Translations under genes and position numbers: made by a program
In this document: piece after piece, positions 15,577 through 23,927 of the stretch
Numbering within the stretch: the first letter of the stretch is position 1
How the letters are laid out: each line of letters starts with the position of its first letter
From: an uncultured Parvularculaceae bacterium
GTDB lineage: Bacteria; Pseudomonadota; Alphaproteobacteria; Caulobacterales; Parvularculaceae
DNA length: 40,161 nucleotides
Reading direction: 5' to 3'
Assembly: GCA_938015425.1 (NCBI GenBank)
Contig: CALLPQ010000179.1
Location: 1-40,161 of the forward strand
The notes under the pieces: model-generated
The model's input: the letters and a program-made list of their open reading frames with translations, nothing else
What the model was told of the DNA's origin: nothing
Database searches by the model: none

Positions 15577-16140
15577 ATGAAAAAAATCATTATCGGTATG
15601 GGCGGAGCAAGCGGGGCAATTTATGGTATCCGGCTGCTGGAAATGTTGAAGCCGGAACCAGATGTTGAAACACATCTGGTGATGAGCCGCACGGCGCAAC
15701 TTAATATACGGATTGAAACAGATTACGATGTGGATGATGTGATCGCTCTAGCTGATCATTATTATAAGCCTGCTGATATGGCTGCGGCGATTTCTAGCGG
15801 ATCGTTTAAATGCATGGGGATGATTGTTGCGGCTTGTTCGATGAAAACCCTTTCGGGGATTGTACACTCCTTTTCGGATGACTTGCTTATTCGTGCCGCA
15901 GATGTTTGTTTGAAAGACCAACGCCCACTGATTTTAATGCCACGTGAGGCCCCGTTACATGTGGGTCATTGTAAATTATTTTATGAAGCGGCACAGCTTG
16001 GGGCGATTATCGCCCCTCCCATGCCTGCTTTTTATAATCGACCTGAAACTGTTGACGATATTGTCAATCATAGTGCGGGGCGGGTGCTTGATTTGTTGGG
16101 GTTTGATCAGGAACTGGTTAAGCGCTGGACGGGGCATTGA
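15577..16140 (+). CDS. ubiX: Flavin prenyltransferase UbiX
   Basis: UbiX joins dimethylallyl phosphate to FMN to make prenylated FMN, the cofactor of UbiD-type decarboxylases used in ubiquinone synthesis. The 187-residue length is normal. It has the flavin-binding GGASGAIYG (residues 9-17), the SSGSF loop (about 73-77), ACSMKTLSGI (about 90-99) and the MPREAPLH motif. A TAAGGT sequence six bases ahead of the ATG serves as ribosome-binding site. No ubiD gene is in the window. The nucleoside transporter gene follows 132 bp later and is probably separate. Confidence 0.95.
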   Translation: MKKIIIGMGGASGAIYGIRLLEMLKPEPDVETHLVMSRTAQLNIRIETDYDVDDVIALADHYYKPADMAAAISSGSFKCMGMIVAACSMKTLSGIVHSFSDDLLIRAADVCLKDQRPLILMPREAPLHVGHCKLFYEAAQLGAIIAPPMPAFYNRPETVDDIVNHSAGRVLDLLGFDQELVKRWTGH

Positions 16141-16272
16141 AACTTACTCTGGACGCAGGACCATAAACCACGCATGATTGAAGTGCTTTTCAAATTGTGT
16201 GTTTAATGGTTTGCGCTCCGAAAAGCACGGCCAGACTAAAACTGATTATAACCAATAGATAAGGAACACATT

Positions 16273-17505
16273 GTGGATCAATATATGGGCATTATTGGCA
16301 TATTTGTATTGTTGTTTATTGCGTTTGCCTTCTCGAAAAATAAACGGTCAATCAATTTGCGCGTGGTGATGAGTGCCTTTGCCCTGCAAATTGTGATTGC
16401 GGCGATTGTGTTGAAATCCTCGGTGGGGCGGGAATTATTGAGCGCGCTTTCCGGTGGGGTTTCTACATTACTGACCTATGCCACGGCGGGGATCGGGTTT
16501 TTGTTTGGCCCTCTGGCGGATGCGCAAAGTTCCGGTGTGATATTTGCCATTCAGGTTTTGCCAGTGGTGGTGTTTTTCTCGTCTTTAATGGCATTGCTCT
16601 ATCATTTAAGGGTAATGCCATTTTTTGTGGCGATGATTGGCGGCGGGCTGCAATTTATCATTGGTACACGTCCTGTCGAATCCCTGAACGCAGCGGCGAA
16701 TATTTTTGTGGGCCAAACCGAAGCCCCTCTCGCCATTAAACCTTATCTCGATAAAGTGACAGGGCCGCAATTATTTACGATTATGGCCTCTGGCTTATCT
16801 TCCGTTGCTGGTACGGTGTTGGCGGCCTATGCTAGCATTGGGGTTGATATTGAATATCTCATTGCCGCAAGTTTTATGGCCGCGCCTGGCGGTTTGTTGA
16901 TGGCGAAAATCATCATTCCTGATGATAAAGAGGCTACCGATGATAGTTTGCCTTTAAGCGCTATCATGAAAGAAAAATCCACCCATGATAATGTGTTTAT
17001 GGCGGTGGCTGAAGGAACGACCGATGGGTTGAAGCTGGCTTTGAATATTGGGGCCATGTTGATTGCCTTTATTTCGCTGATTGCCTTGCTAAACGGTATT
17101 TTTGGCTGGGCGGGCGGCCTTGCGGGTATTGAAGGGTTGACCTTGCAAAAAATTCTTGGCTGGGCGTTTTCGCCCCTCATGTTTGTGATTGGTGTTCCGT
17201 GGGGGGAGGAAGCCCAACTTGCTGGCGCTATCTTTGGTGAGAAACTGGTTTTGAACGAATTTGTTGGCTATCTCACATTGATTGGCTCGTCAGACACATT
17301 AAGCCCGCGCACCGTTGCGATTATGACCTTCGCTCTTTGTGGTTTTGCCAATCTCTCTTCTATCGGCATTATGTTGGGCGGGCTTGGGGCTTTGATCCCC
17401 GGCCGATTACGTGAAATTTCCCGATTAGGGCTATACGCTTTATTGGCGGCCTCCCTATCCAATTTGATGAGCGGCACCTTGGCCGGGTTATTATTTGTGG
17501 GGTAG
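16273..17505 (+). CDS. nupC: Concentrative nucleoside transporter (CNT family, NupC-like)
   Basis: This inner-membrane carrier imports nucleosides with protons or sodium. The 410-residue protein has about 9-10 hydrophobic helices. It carries the family motifs ESLNAAANIFVGQTEAP (about residues 135-151, nucleoside and ion site), GEKLVLNEFVGY (about 325-336) and FALCGFANLSSIGI (about 358-371). The start is GTG with AAGGAA seven bases ahead. Substrate preference (pyrimidine or purine) cannot be fixed from sequence alone. The following small membrane protein gene starts 57 bp later on the same strand and may be cotranscribed. Confidence 0.92.
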   Translation: MDQYMGIIGIFVLLFIAFAFSKNKRSINLRVVMSAFALQIVIAAIVLKSSVGRELLSALSGGVSTLLTYATAGIGFLFGPLADAQSSGVIFAIQVLPVVVFFSSLMALLYHLRVMPFFVAMIGGGLQFIIGTRPVESLNAAANIFVGQTEAPLAIKPYLDKVTGPQLFTIMASGLSSVAGTVLAAYASIGVDIEYLIAASFMAAPGGLLMAKIIIPDDKEATDDSLPLSAIMKEKSTHDNVFMAVAEGTTDGLKLALNIGAMLIAFISLIALLNGIFGWAGGLAGIEGLTLQKILGWAFSPLMFVIGVPWGEEAQLAGAIFGEKLVLNEFVGYLTLIGSSDTLSPRTVAIMTFALCGFANLSSIGIMLGGLGALIPGRLREISRLGLYALLAASLSNLMSGTLAGLLFVG

Positions 17506-17562
17506 GGTGCACGAGGGTAAGAGTGCGCGAAAGATGATAATATAGTAAATTAGGAGGAAATG

Positions 17563-18075
17563 ATGCTGGGTGGCGACTTTAATCGAAAAGCTTTTATCAA
17601 AGTTATTTTACGCTGCGTTGTCATTCCTGTTATTCTTGTCTTGTTATTATTGGCTGCCTATGTGTTCTACGCAGTCTTTTTCGCAAAATCTACTCGTCAT
17701 GATATTTGGGCCGAGACATTATTATTTCGCTATTTCGCGTTTGGTCTTGTTTATATCGGGTATCTGCATGGCAGTGGCGCGGCAATCCGGTTTTATGTGG
17801 ATGGCGTGAAGCGTACATTTTTGATGATTGCGATTATGGGGGCATTGCCGATCATGTTTCTCATCGCGCTCTCGATACCTTTTTTAATGATGCAGGATGT
17901 GTTTTTTGGCGGGGCTGGGCTTTCATCTAGCGCATCCTTGGGTGATGATGCCGTGCTATTTTTGCCCGCTATATGGTTGGTACATATTTTTATAATAGCA
18001 TTTTCTTGGGTAATTGCCCCTATTATTGAAGGGTTGCAACACGCCATTTACGGTTGGTCAATCTATGAAGGGTGA
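17563..18075 (+). CDS. Small membrane protein of unknown function
   Basis: I do not recognise this 170-residue protein. It has four likely membrane helices (about residues 16-38, 50-68, 86-110 and 129-153), short loops and a cytoplasmic start with FNRKAFIK. The ribosome-binding site AGGAGG (17552-17557) is five bases from the ATG at 17563 but only two from the ATG at 17560, so I use 17563. It may be cotranscribed with the nucleoside transporter upstream, though nothing else links them. It converges with the GST gene, 22 bp away. Confidence 0.75.
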   Translation: MLGGDFNRKAFIKVILRCVVIPVILVLLLLAAYVFYAVFFAKSTRHDIWAETLLFRYFAFGLVYIGYLHGSGAAIRFYVDGVKRTFLMIAIMGALPIMFLIALSIPFLMMQDVFFGGAGLSSSASLGDDAVLFLPAIWLVHIFIIAFSWVIAPIIEGLQHAIYGWSIYEG

Positions 18076-18097
18076 TGGACTAGAGGCAATGTTCCGC

Positions 18098-18784
18098 TTA
18101 CAGAGCGGGCGGAAAATCAACGGCGGGGTCGCCGGTTTTCCATTGGGGATATTTTTTCATCACCTGTTGAAACACCGGCAAGGCTAAGCATCGTGCCAGC
18201 CAGTTTTGTGCATGATTGATGGTGGTTACACCATCAAACCATTCGCGGTTGGTGTTGGCGAACTGGCGGATAAACGGAAATATAGCCATGTCTGCCAATT
18301 TGGGGGTGTTGCCAAATAGAAATGCTTGATCCGTAAGTCGATTATTTAATATTTGCAAAAAATCTAATGCCTGATCGCGATGGTGCAACGGGTCACACCC
18401 TTCATAGCGATTGGGATATTTATACCGGTCAAGATTGCCTTTAAAATTTATGACCTCTTGATTTTGTGTTTCGCTAATCAGTGCTAGCATTTCCTCGTTG
18501 GTGGCCCCATCGCCCAGCCATTGTTGGGGGTCGTTCTGGGCCAACGCCCATAACATTATATCAAGGCTTTCTTCTAAAATATCAGTGTCACTCAACGCCA
18601 ATACCGGCACGGTCCCTTTGGGGGAGGTCTTTAACATTTCGGTTGGCTTGTCACGCAACAACACTTCGCGCAATTTCACTTGTTGTTGGCTAATGGCAAG
18701 GGCCATCCGTGCACGCATGGCATAGGGGCACCGCCGGAAAGAATAAAGAATAGGCAAATTTTGAGGCATATGATTTTGGGACAT
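18098..18784 (-). CDS. Glutathione S-transferase family protein
   Basis: The 228-residue cytoplasmic protein has an N-terminal thioredoxin-like domain with the CPYAMRARMAL motif (about residues 19-29), the cis-proline segment GTVPVL and ILEESLDIMLW, which binds the glutathione gamma-glutamyl group. An all-helical C-terminal domain follows, with KLADMAIFPFIRQFA. The active-site Cys-Pro-Tyr-Ala resembles glutaredoxin-like or omega-type GSTs that deglutathionylate substrates. A TTG start at 18802 overlaps the stop of the upstream trhO; I prefer the ATG at 18784, 14 bp after it. Cotranscription with trhO is likely. The substrate is unknown. Confidence 0.87.
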   Translation of the reverse strand: MSQNHMPQNLPILYSFRRCPYAMRARMALAISQQQVKLREVLLRDKPTEMLKTSPKGTVPVLALSDTDILEESLDIMLWALAQNDPQQWLGDGATNEEMLALISETQNQEVINFKGNLDRYKYPNRYEGCDPLHHRDQALDFLQILNNRLTDQAFLFGNTPKLADMAIFPFIRQFANTNREWFDGVTTINHAQNWLARCLALPVFQQVMKKYPQWKTGDPAVDFPPAL

Positions 18785-18798
18785 AATAAATCTATCGT

Positions 18799-19731
18799 TC
18801 AAGATGATTGTTGGGGCGTTATGACCTTGCCGATATGGGGTTCACCGCGCTGTTTCGCCAGTTCAATTTGGTGTTGTCGTTCGGCGAAGCGTTTCTTTTG
18901 CTCATCACTGGAATTTTGATAACAATGGGGGCAAGCAATACCCTGCATATAATGGGGTGATACTTTGTCTTTTTCATCAATGGGTTGGCGGCATGCATGG
19001 CACATATCGTAAGAGCCGGGTTTTAAGCCCGCCCCCACCGAAACCCGTTGGTCGAATACAAAACATTCCCCTTGCCACAAGCTTTCCGCATCGGGGATGG
19101 TTTCTAAATATTTTAAAATCCCGCCTTTAAGGTGGAACACGTCCTTCAGGCCCTCTTGCTTGAGGAAGGATGTGGCTTTCTCGCACCTGATGCCGCCCGT
19201 GCAAAACATGGCAATCTTTTTGCCTTCCATACGGGTGCGGTTTTCTTCAACCCATTTGGGGAAGTCGCGAAATGATTTCGTTTTCGGGTTTTCTGCTTTG
19301 TCAAACGTCCCTATGCTGACTTCATAATCATTGCGGGTGTCAATCACCAAAACATCGGGGTCGGTGATGAAACTATTCCAGTCTTTGGGGTCAATATAGG
19401 TGCCAACCGTGTTGGCCGGATCGACGGCGGGGACGCCCATGGTGACGATCTCTTTTTTTAAACGTACTTTAAGGCGATAGAACGGATTTTCCTCGGCAAA
19501 GCTTTCTTTATGTTCAAGGGCTTTACAGCCCGGTACCGATTTTAAGGCGTCCAACATTGTGTCAATGGCGGCGCGAGAGCCGGCAATGGTGCCGTTCACG
19601 CCTTCATGGGCCAATAAGATTGTTCCCGTCACCTCATGGCGGAGCCCAATTTGGGTGAGCTCTTGTTGATAATCGGCAAAATCAGGCAGGCTGGTAAATT
19701 GATAAAAAGCGGCAATGACAAATTGTGACAT
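18799..19731 (-). CDS. trhO: tRNA uridine(34) hydroxylase TrhO (rhodanese-like)
   Basis: TrhO hydroxylates uridine 34 in certain tRNA anticodons with oxygen, a step toward cmo5U-type wobble modification. The 310-residue protein has the N-terminal TrhO domain with GTILLAHEGVNGTIAG (about residues 36-51). The rhodanese domain (about 122-216) has active-site Cys177 in FCTGGIRCEKA. A C-terminal part has two Cys pairs, Cys244/247 and Cys267/270, that may bind metal. It is the first gene of a likely two-gene unit with the GST. Older names for the family are YceA and rhodanese-related sulfurtransferase. Confidence 0.93.
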   Translation of the reverse strand: MSQFVIAAFYQFTSLPDFADYQQELTQIGLRHEVTGTILLAHEGVNGTIAGSRAAIDTMLDALKSVPGCKALEHKESFAEENPFYRLKVRLKKEIVTMGVPAVDPANTVGTYIDPKDWNSFITDPDVLVIDTRNDYEVSIGTFDKAENPKTKSFRDFPKWVEENRTRMEGKKIAMFCTGGIRCEKATSFLKQEGLKDVFHLKGGILKYLETIPDAESLWQGECFVFDQRVSVGAGLKPGSYDMCHACRQPIDEKDKVSPHYMQGIACPHCYQNSSDEQKKRFAERQHQIELAKQRGEPHIGKVITPQQSS

Positions 19732-19922
19732 AATAAAATTCTTGATTAAGGATGCTATCCCTTATTAGCTCTTCACATTCAAGGTTGCAAATGGTCGATT
19801 TGAATTGAATGGGTGAGCAGTGGAAATATGGTGTAGAAAGGGGTTGGCTTTGGCTGGATGACCCCTTAGGGGTGGAGTGCGTGATGGAATGTGGGAAGTG
19901 GCCCGTAATAATGAGGTAAGTG

Positions 19923-20825
19923 ATGATCTGGATAATGGGACTTATTTCTTTAGGCGTAACCTTGCTATTGTTGCGCCCATTGGTGCGTAAATCTTTAGGG
20001 GCTGGCTCTATCGGGCCTATGCTTGATGATGGGGACGATAATGTCTCCCAAAAGGATGAAATTCACCAAAACGCTGAAACGAGCCATGATGAAGCGGTTA
20101 CATCTATTGATAAAGATATCGAAGAATATAAAAGACGCCTTGATGATCTGGAACGCGATGTGGCTCGCGGATTGATCCGCCCTGAAGATGCCAAAGTGGC
20201 GCGCGCTGAAATAAGCCGGCAATTATTGCGTGCCAAAAGACAGGCAGAAAATGCGCCTGCTGAAAGCGTCAAAAGCCGTCAAGGGCGAAATAATAAGCTT
20301 ATTCATTTAACAACCTTTGGGGCAGTGGCGGCGTTACCGCTTTTGGCTGGCGGGCTTTATCTGGCGATTGGCACACCGGGATATAAGGATCAACCTTTAA
20401 AGGCGCGCAATGTTAATCCAGGCGTCAGTCAAACTGATATTGCATCCTCTTCCGGTGGTTCGGCTTCTAGCCAACCGCCCTCCGCCCCTGCGAATATTGG
20501 TGAGCCTTCTGATGCGCAAGTAAAAATATTAATCGCCCAGTTAGAAGAAAGGCTTGCCGAAAACCCGCAAGAGGTGGATGGCTGGGCTTTGTTGGCTCGC
20601 GCCTATGAGGCTTTTGAAAAGCCGGAACAGGCGGAGCGCGCATGGAAATCTTTGTTAGAGGTAGAGCCAACCAACCAGGACGGATTATGGTTTGCGGGGG
20701 TTGCGGCGGCCCGCGGTGGGCGCCCTGAAGAGGCCCGACAATATTGGGTGTCCCTACAATCCCAATATAATCAAGGTACACAAGATTACGATTTGCTGGA
20801 GCAAGCGCTCAACACTTTACCTTAA
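19923..20825 (+). CDS. ccmI: Cytochrome c biogenesis protein CcmI (CycH)
   Basis: CcmI delivers apocytochrome c to the heme ligation complex CcmFH. The 300-residue product has the classic layout. A first membrane helix (about residues 2-20) is followed by a cytoplasmic loop with the EYKRRLDDLERDVARGLI signature and ISRQLLRAKRQ. The second helix spans about 124-145, and a periplasmic part carries TPR-like repeats (WALLARAYEAFEKPEQAERAW). The ATG at 19923 is six bases from GAGG; a GTG directly before it is possible. The other ccm genes are not adjacent, which is unusual since ccmI normally sits in a ccm operon. It converges with the DUF423 gene, 27 bp away. Confidence 0.9.
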   Translation: MIWIMGLISLGVTLLLLRPLVRKSLGAGSIGPMLDDGDDNVSQKDEIHQNAETSHDEAVTSIDKDIEEYKRRLDDLERDVARGLIRPEDAKVARAEISRQLLRAKRQAENAPAESVKSRQGRNNKLIHLTTFGAVAALPLLAGGLYLAIGTPGYKDQPLKARNVNPGVSQTDIASSSGGSASSQPPSAPANIGEPSDAQVKILIAQLEERLAENPQEVDGWALLARAYEAFEKPEQAERAWKSLLEVEPTNQDGLWFAGVAAARGGRPEEARQYWVSLQSQYNQGTQDYDLLEQALNTLP

Positions 20826-20852
20826 GCTTGACCCTAGATTTTTTTTCACTGG

Positions 20853-21218
20853 CTATTCAGGTTTGAGCCCTGTTTTTATAATCAGTACCCATCCGGCTAT
20901 AAAACATAAGCCGCCAATGGGGGTGATGGCCCCAAACCATGGGGGTGCACCAAACGACATTGCGTAAAGAGAACCAGAAAAAATCAAAACGCCGATAATA
21001 AAAGCCCAACCGCTTAGCTTTTGAGTGAAAGAGAGTGGATTGCCATGAAGCGTGATTGTCAAAGCGGTAACAATATGGGTCAGCCCGTAAAACGTTGCTG
21101 TCTCCCACCAGTCTTTTGCATTTAAAGATAGGTGTGCATCTAGCGCGTGAGCACCAAACGCACCAAGCCCCACAATAGTGGCCCCTAAAATGGCGCAGGC
21201 TGATAAGAGACGGTTCAT
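20853..21218 (-). CDS. DUF423 family membrane protein
   Basis: A 121-residue protein with four predicted membrane helices and the family motif GAFGAHAL near residue 19. It continues with the SGSLYAMSF and TPIGGLCFIAGWVLI segments conserved in this family (YgdD-like). The family has no established function. Only 10 bp separate it from the amidohydrolase gene upstream on the same strand, so the two are probably cotranscribed. Confidence 0.9.
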   Translation of the reverse strand: MNRLLSACAILGATIVGLGAFGAHALDAHLSLNAKDWWETATFYGLTHIVTALTITLHGNPLSFTQKLSGWAFIIGVLIFSGSLYAMSFGAPPWFGAITPIGGLCFIAGWVLIIKTGLKPE

Positions 21219-21228
21219 CGAAAAGCCT

Positions 21229-22617
21229 TTATTGCGCGCCTTTATAGGCGATGCCTCCCTGCATCACGAAGTCCACATCTTCTAGTTCCGTGATATCTTC
21301 AAGGGGGTTGCCGTCAACGGCAATCAAGTCACCAAATTTACCCACTTCAATAGAGCCTAATTCTTCCGCTTTGCCCATATTATCAGCGATGTTCAATGTG
21401 GCGGCAATAATGGCCTCTTTCGGGGTCATACCAGCGCCAACCATTAAGGCAAACTCTTTGGCATTATCGCCGTGAGCGGAAACACCACTATCGGTACCAA
21501 AGGCAATTTTAACGCCGCCTGCGTGGGCGCGGGCTAACATATCTTGCATGCGGGGGCCGACTTCTGCCGCTTTTGTGCGTTGTGGCGGTGTTAAGAATGT
21601 GTCGGGATCTTTTGCCCATTCGGCAACGGTGGCACCGGCTAATAATGTTGGAACCAGATAAGCACCGTTCTTTTTGAAAAGGCTTATGGACTCTTTGTCC
21701 AGATATGTTCCGTGTTCGATGGAATCAACACCCGCTTTTAGGGCGGCATTAATGCCGTTAACGCCATGGGCATGGGCGGTGACTTTGCGACCCATTGAAT
21801 GGGCTGTGTCCATAATGGCTTTAAGTTCATCATCAAAGAATTGTTGTTCAAGGCCCGCGGAGGTGTTTGATAATACCCCAGCTGTGGAGGTAAGCTTAAT
21901 GGCATCGGCCCCGCGGCGCACTTGTTCGCGCACGGCACGCCGACAATCACCGACCCCGTCGCATACTCCATTTGAATGAAGCAGATGGGCAATATCATCG
22001 CGGTAGCCTTGGGTGCCGTCGCCATGTCCGCCGGTTACCGATATGGTGGAACCCGATGAATAAACCCGTGAGCCAATAATATCGCCGCGGCGAATCCCGT
22101 CCCGCAAGGCAAACACCGCATCGCCGCCCCGCGCGCCTAAATCACGCACTGTTGTAAAACCCGCCATTAATGATTTACGGGCAAAACCGGCCGCTGTTAT
22201 GGCCCGATCAGGATCCGACATCTCCACACTATCAAGGCGTCCCCGCGGATTATTTTCACTGGTGATATGCACATGACCATCAATAAGGCCGGGTAGCACG
22301 AACATATTCTTCAAATTATGGGTGGTCACCGTGTCTTCGCTAGTGGCACCGGCGGCACTGGCGTTCACATAACCGGGCAGAACGGCAGTAATAATGCCGT
22401 CTTTAATAATGATAGATTGCTGGCTGGTCACCCTACCAGCGGGGTTTGCCAATAATTGCCCCGCATGGACGATGGTGATGTCACTCGCATTCGCCACCGG
22501 GGCGGCAATGGGGGATAATGCCAAGCCAAGGGCGGCCCCTAAAGTCAGGGTGCCCGAGGTTAGCGTGCGGGGCGCTATCGCTGATTTAAAAGTGTTGAAT
22601 TTATGTTTCAAGCCCAT
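21229..22617 (-). CDS. Exported metal-dependent amidohydrolase
   Basis: The 462-residue enzyme belongs to the amidohydrolase superfamily, close to imidazolonepropionase-like and Xaa-Pro dipeptidase members that hydrolyse C-N bonds with two metal ions. Metal-site motifs are GLIDGHVHITSE (His-x-His, about residues 110-121), the bridging lysine in DAIKLTSTAG (likely carboxylated), the histidines in VTAHAHG and SIEHGTYL, and the aspartate in FGTDSGV. A basic start and a long hydrophobic segment ending in ANAS (about 46) point to Sec export and a periplasmic site. AGAGGA lies eight bases ahead of the ATG. The natural substrate, possibly a dipeptide, is not known. Confidence 0.87.
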   Translation of the reverse strand: MGLKHKFNTFKSAIAPRTLTSGTLTLGAALGLALSPIAAPVANASDITIVHAGQLLANPAGRVTSQQSIIIKDGIITAVLPGYVNASAAGATSEDTVTTHNLKNMFVLPGLIDGHVHITSENNPRGRLDSVEMSDPDRAITAAGFARKSLMAGFTTVRDLGARGGDAVFALRDGIRRGDIIGSRVYSSGSTISVTGGHGDGTQGYRDDIAHLLHSNGVCDGVGDCRRAVREQVRRGADAIKLTSTAGVLSNTSAGLEQQFFDDELKAIMDTAHSMGRKVTAHAHGVNGINAALKAGVDSIEHGTYLDKESISLFKKNGAYLVPTLLAGATVAEWAKDPDTFLTPPQRTKAAEVGPRMQDMLARAHAGGVKIAFGTDSGVSAHGDNAKEFALMVGAGMTPKEAIIAATLNIADNMGKAEELGSIEVGKFGDLIAVDGNPLEDITELEDVDFVMQGGIAYKGAQ

Positions 22618-22886
22618 TTGGATTTCCTCTTTAGTGTTTTCCTAATTTGTAAGGATCGTTTCAGGTTTTTACCCTAAAGGCAAGGTGCGGGCTTGATGCT
22701 AAAAGCCTAAACGGAAAAGCGAGATAAGATATAAAAACCTGCGACTCCCTCTTGCAAACGTGTATTTTTGGCGTATAACCCTCGCTCTAATCAATGGTCG
22801 GGCCATATGGGTATGCCCTGATGATTGTACTGCAAAAACCGAGTTGGCCGATCTTCAAGGTCACCTCCCCAATAGAAAGACGCAAA

Positions 22887-23087
22887 ATGCCCAAAATGAA
22901 GACAAAGTCAGGCGCGAAAAAGCGCTTTAAGGTGACTGCCAGTGGTAAGGTCAAAGCCGGCCATGCGGGTAAACGTCACGGCATGATTAAACGGACACCC
23001 AAGCAAATTCGTCAAAAGCGCGGCACTGATGTGCTGGCGGCGGCGGATGCTCGGATCGTTAAAAAATATATGCCTTATGCACGTTAA
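22887..23087 (+). CDS. rpmI: 50S ribosomal protein L35
   Basis: The 66-residue basic protein begins [14 protein letters not shown] and has the GHAGKRH core and the [10 protein letters not shown] segment of bacterial L35, a component of the large ribosomal subunit. The frame stays open upstream to 22794, but those 31 codons do not resemble any L35, so the ATG at 22887 is the start. rplT follows 104 bp later. infC, which precedes rpmI in many bacteria, is not upstream; a divergent amidohydrolase gene is there instead. Confidence 0.96.
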   Translation: MPKMKTKSGAKKRFKVTASGKVKAGHAGKRHGMIKRTPKQIRQKRGTDVLAAADARIVKKYMPYAR

Positions 23088-23191
23088 AACCAAATGCGGG
23101 GGATCCCGCATAAGGTAAACGTATGACCCCCGATTTGATCATTATTCTTTGATCACTATTTGTTTGATTACCATTCTTTTAGGAGACCCTT

Positions 23192-23548
23192 ATGGCACGA
23201 GTTACGACGGGACCCGCTTCCCACGCACGCCACCGCAAAGTTATCACCAAAGCAAAAGGCTATAGAGGCCGCCGCAAAAATACTTTCCGTATTGCCAATC
23301 AGGCAGTAGAAAAAGCCGGACAATATGCCTACCGCGATCGCCGCGCCAGAAAACGCAATTTCCGCGCTCTCTGGATCCAGCGGATTAATGCGGGCGCCCG
23401 CGAATTAGGCATGACATATGGCCGCTTTATCCATGGGCTGACATTGGCTGGCATTGAAGTTGACCGTAAAGTGTTGGCGGATTTAGCCGTGCGCGAACCT
23501 GCGGCGTTCAAGGCTTTGGTTGAAAAAGCCCAAGCTGCGATCAAGTAA
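23192..23548 (+). CDS. rplT: 50S ribosomal protein L20
   Basis: The 118-residue protein is full length. It shows the L20 start ([18 protein letters not shown]), the basic helix [47 protein letters not shown] and [13 protein letters not shown]20 is needed for early assembly of the 50S subunit and in several bacteria represses its own operon. An AGGAGA ribosome-binding site lies ahead of the ATG. The last 20 bp of the gene, including the stop codon, are duplicated directly downstream. Confidence 0.97.
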   Translation: MARVTTGPASHARHRKVITKAKGYRGRRKNTFRIANQAVEKAGQYAYRDRRARKRNFRALWIQRINAGARELGMTYGRFIHGLTLAGIEVDRKVLADLAVREPAAFKALVEKAQAAIK

Positions 23549-23568
23549 CCCAAGCTGCGATCAAGTAA
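23529..23568 (+). repeat. 20-bp perfect tandem duplication over the rplT stop codon
   Basis: CCCAAGCTGCGATCAAGTAA occurs at 23529-23548 and again at 23549-23568. The first copy encodes the last residues of L20 and its TAA; the second is untranslated. The lack of any base difference indicates a recent event. Confidence 0.95.
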
Positions 23569-23649
23569 GACGGCGATTCAATAGCTGCTTACCGCGAATT
23601 AGGTTTGGCGAAATAGCTTTATCGATGAATTTTATAAAGCCCCTATTTT

Positions 23650-23682
23650 AAAACCCTTGCATTATTATGATGTGAGGGTTTT
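23650..23682 (+). terminator. Probable terminator after rplT
   Basis: A 13-bp stem (23650-23662 with 23670-23682) has two G-T wobbles and a 7-base loop. The outer part is AAAACCCT / AGGGTTTT. It is followed by CCCTTTTTG. It lies about 100 bp after the rplT stop and would separate the ribosomal genes from the downstream gene and pheS. Confidence 0.7.
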
Positions 23683-23690
23683 CCCTTTTT

Positions 23691-23727
23691 GATTAGGGGT
23701 GGCTAATCAGTACAGTTGTGTACTGAT
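23691..23727. promoter_or_regulatory. Overlapping operator-like palindromes
   Basis: GATTAG-N6-CTAATC (23691-23708) overlaps ATCAGTACA-gttg-TGTACTGAT (23706-23727, perfect 9-bp arms). They share three bases, so as RNA hairpins they would compete, and as DNA they resemble sites for a dimeric regulator. They lie about 200 bp upstream of the HEPN-like gene in an AT-rich stretch that otherwise holds no gene. Confidence 0.4.
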
Positions 23728-23927
23728 CTACATCAGAAAGTTATTTAACTATTTCAAGTGCGATTTGTACTTTATATTTCTATATTATAGCAATTGAAGC
23801 TTATAAGATTAGATTGTTAATTTTAACGCTTATTATAATTATTGGACCGGTTGAAAAATTGTTATCTTCAAGTAGTGTTTTTAATATCGACTATAAGATG
23901 TTTTGAAACTATGGGGTTTTCTGATTC

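Noticed and set aside
22794-22886. Longer start for rpmI giving 31 extra residues
   Set aside because: The extension does not resemble L35, and the canonical [14 protein letters not shown] start is at 22887.
22618-22886. Absence of infC before rpmI as a novelty
   Set aside because: In Alphaproteobacteria infC is often encoded apart from rpmI-rplT, so this is not clearly unusual.
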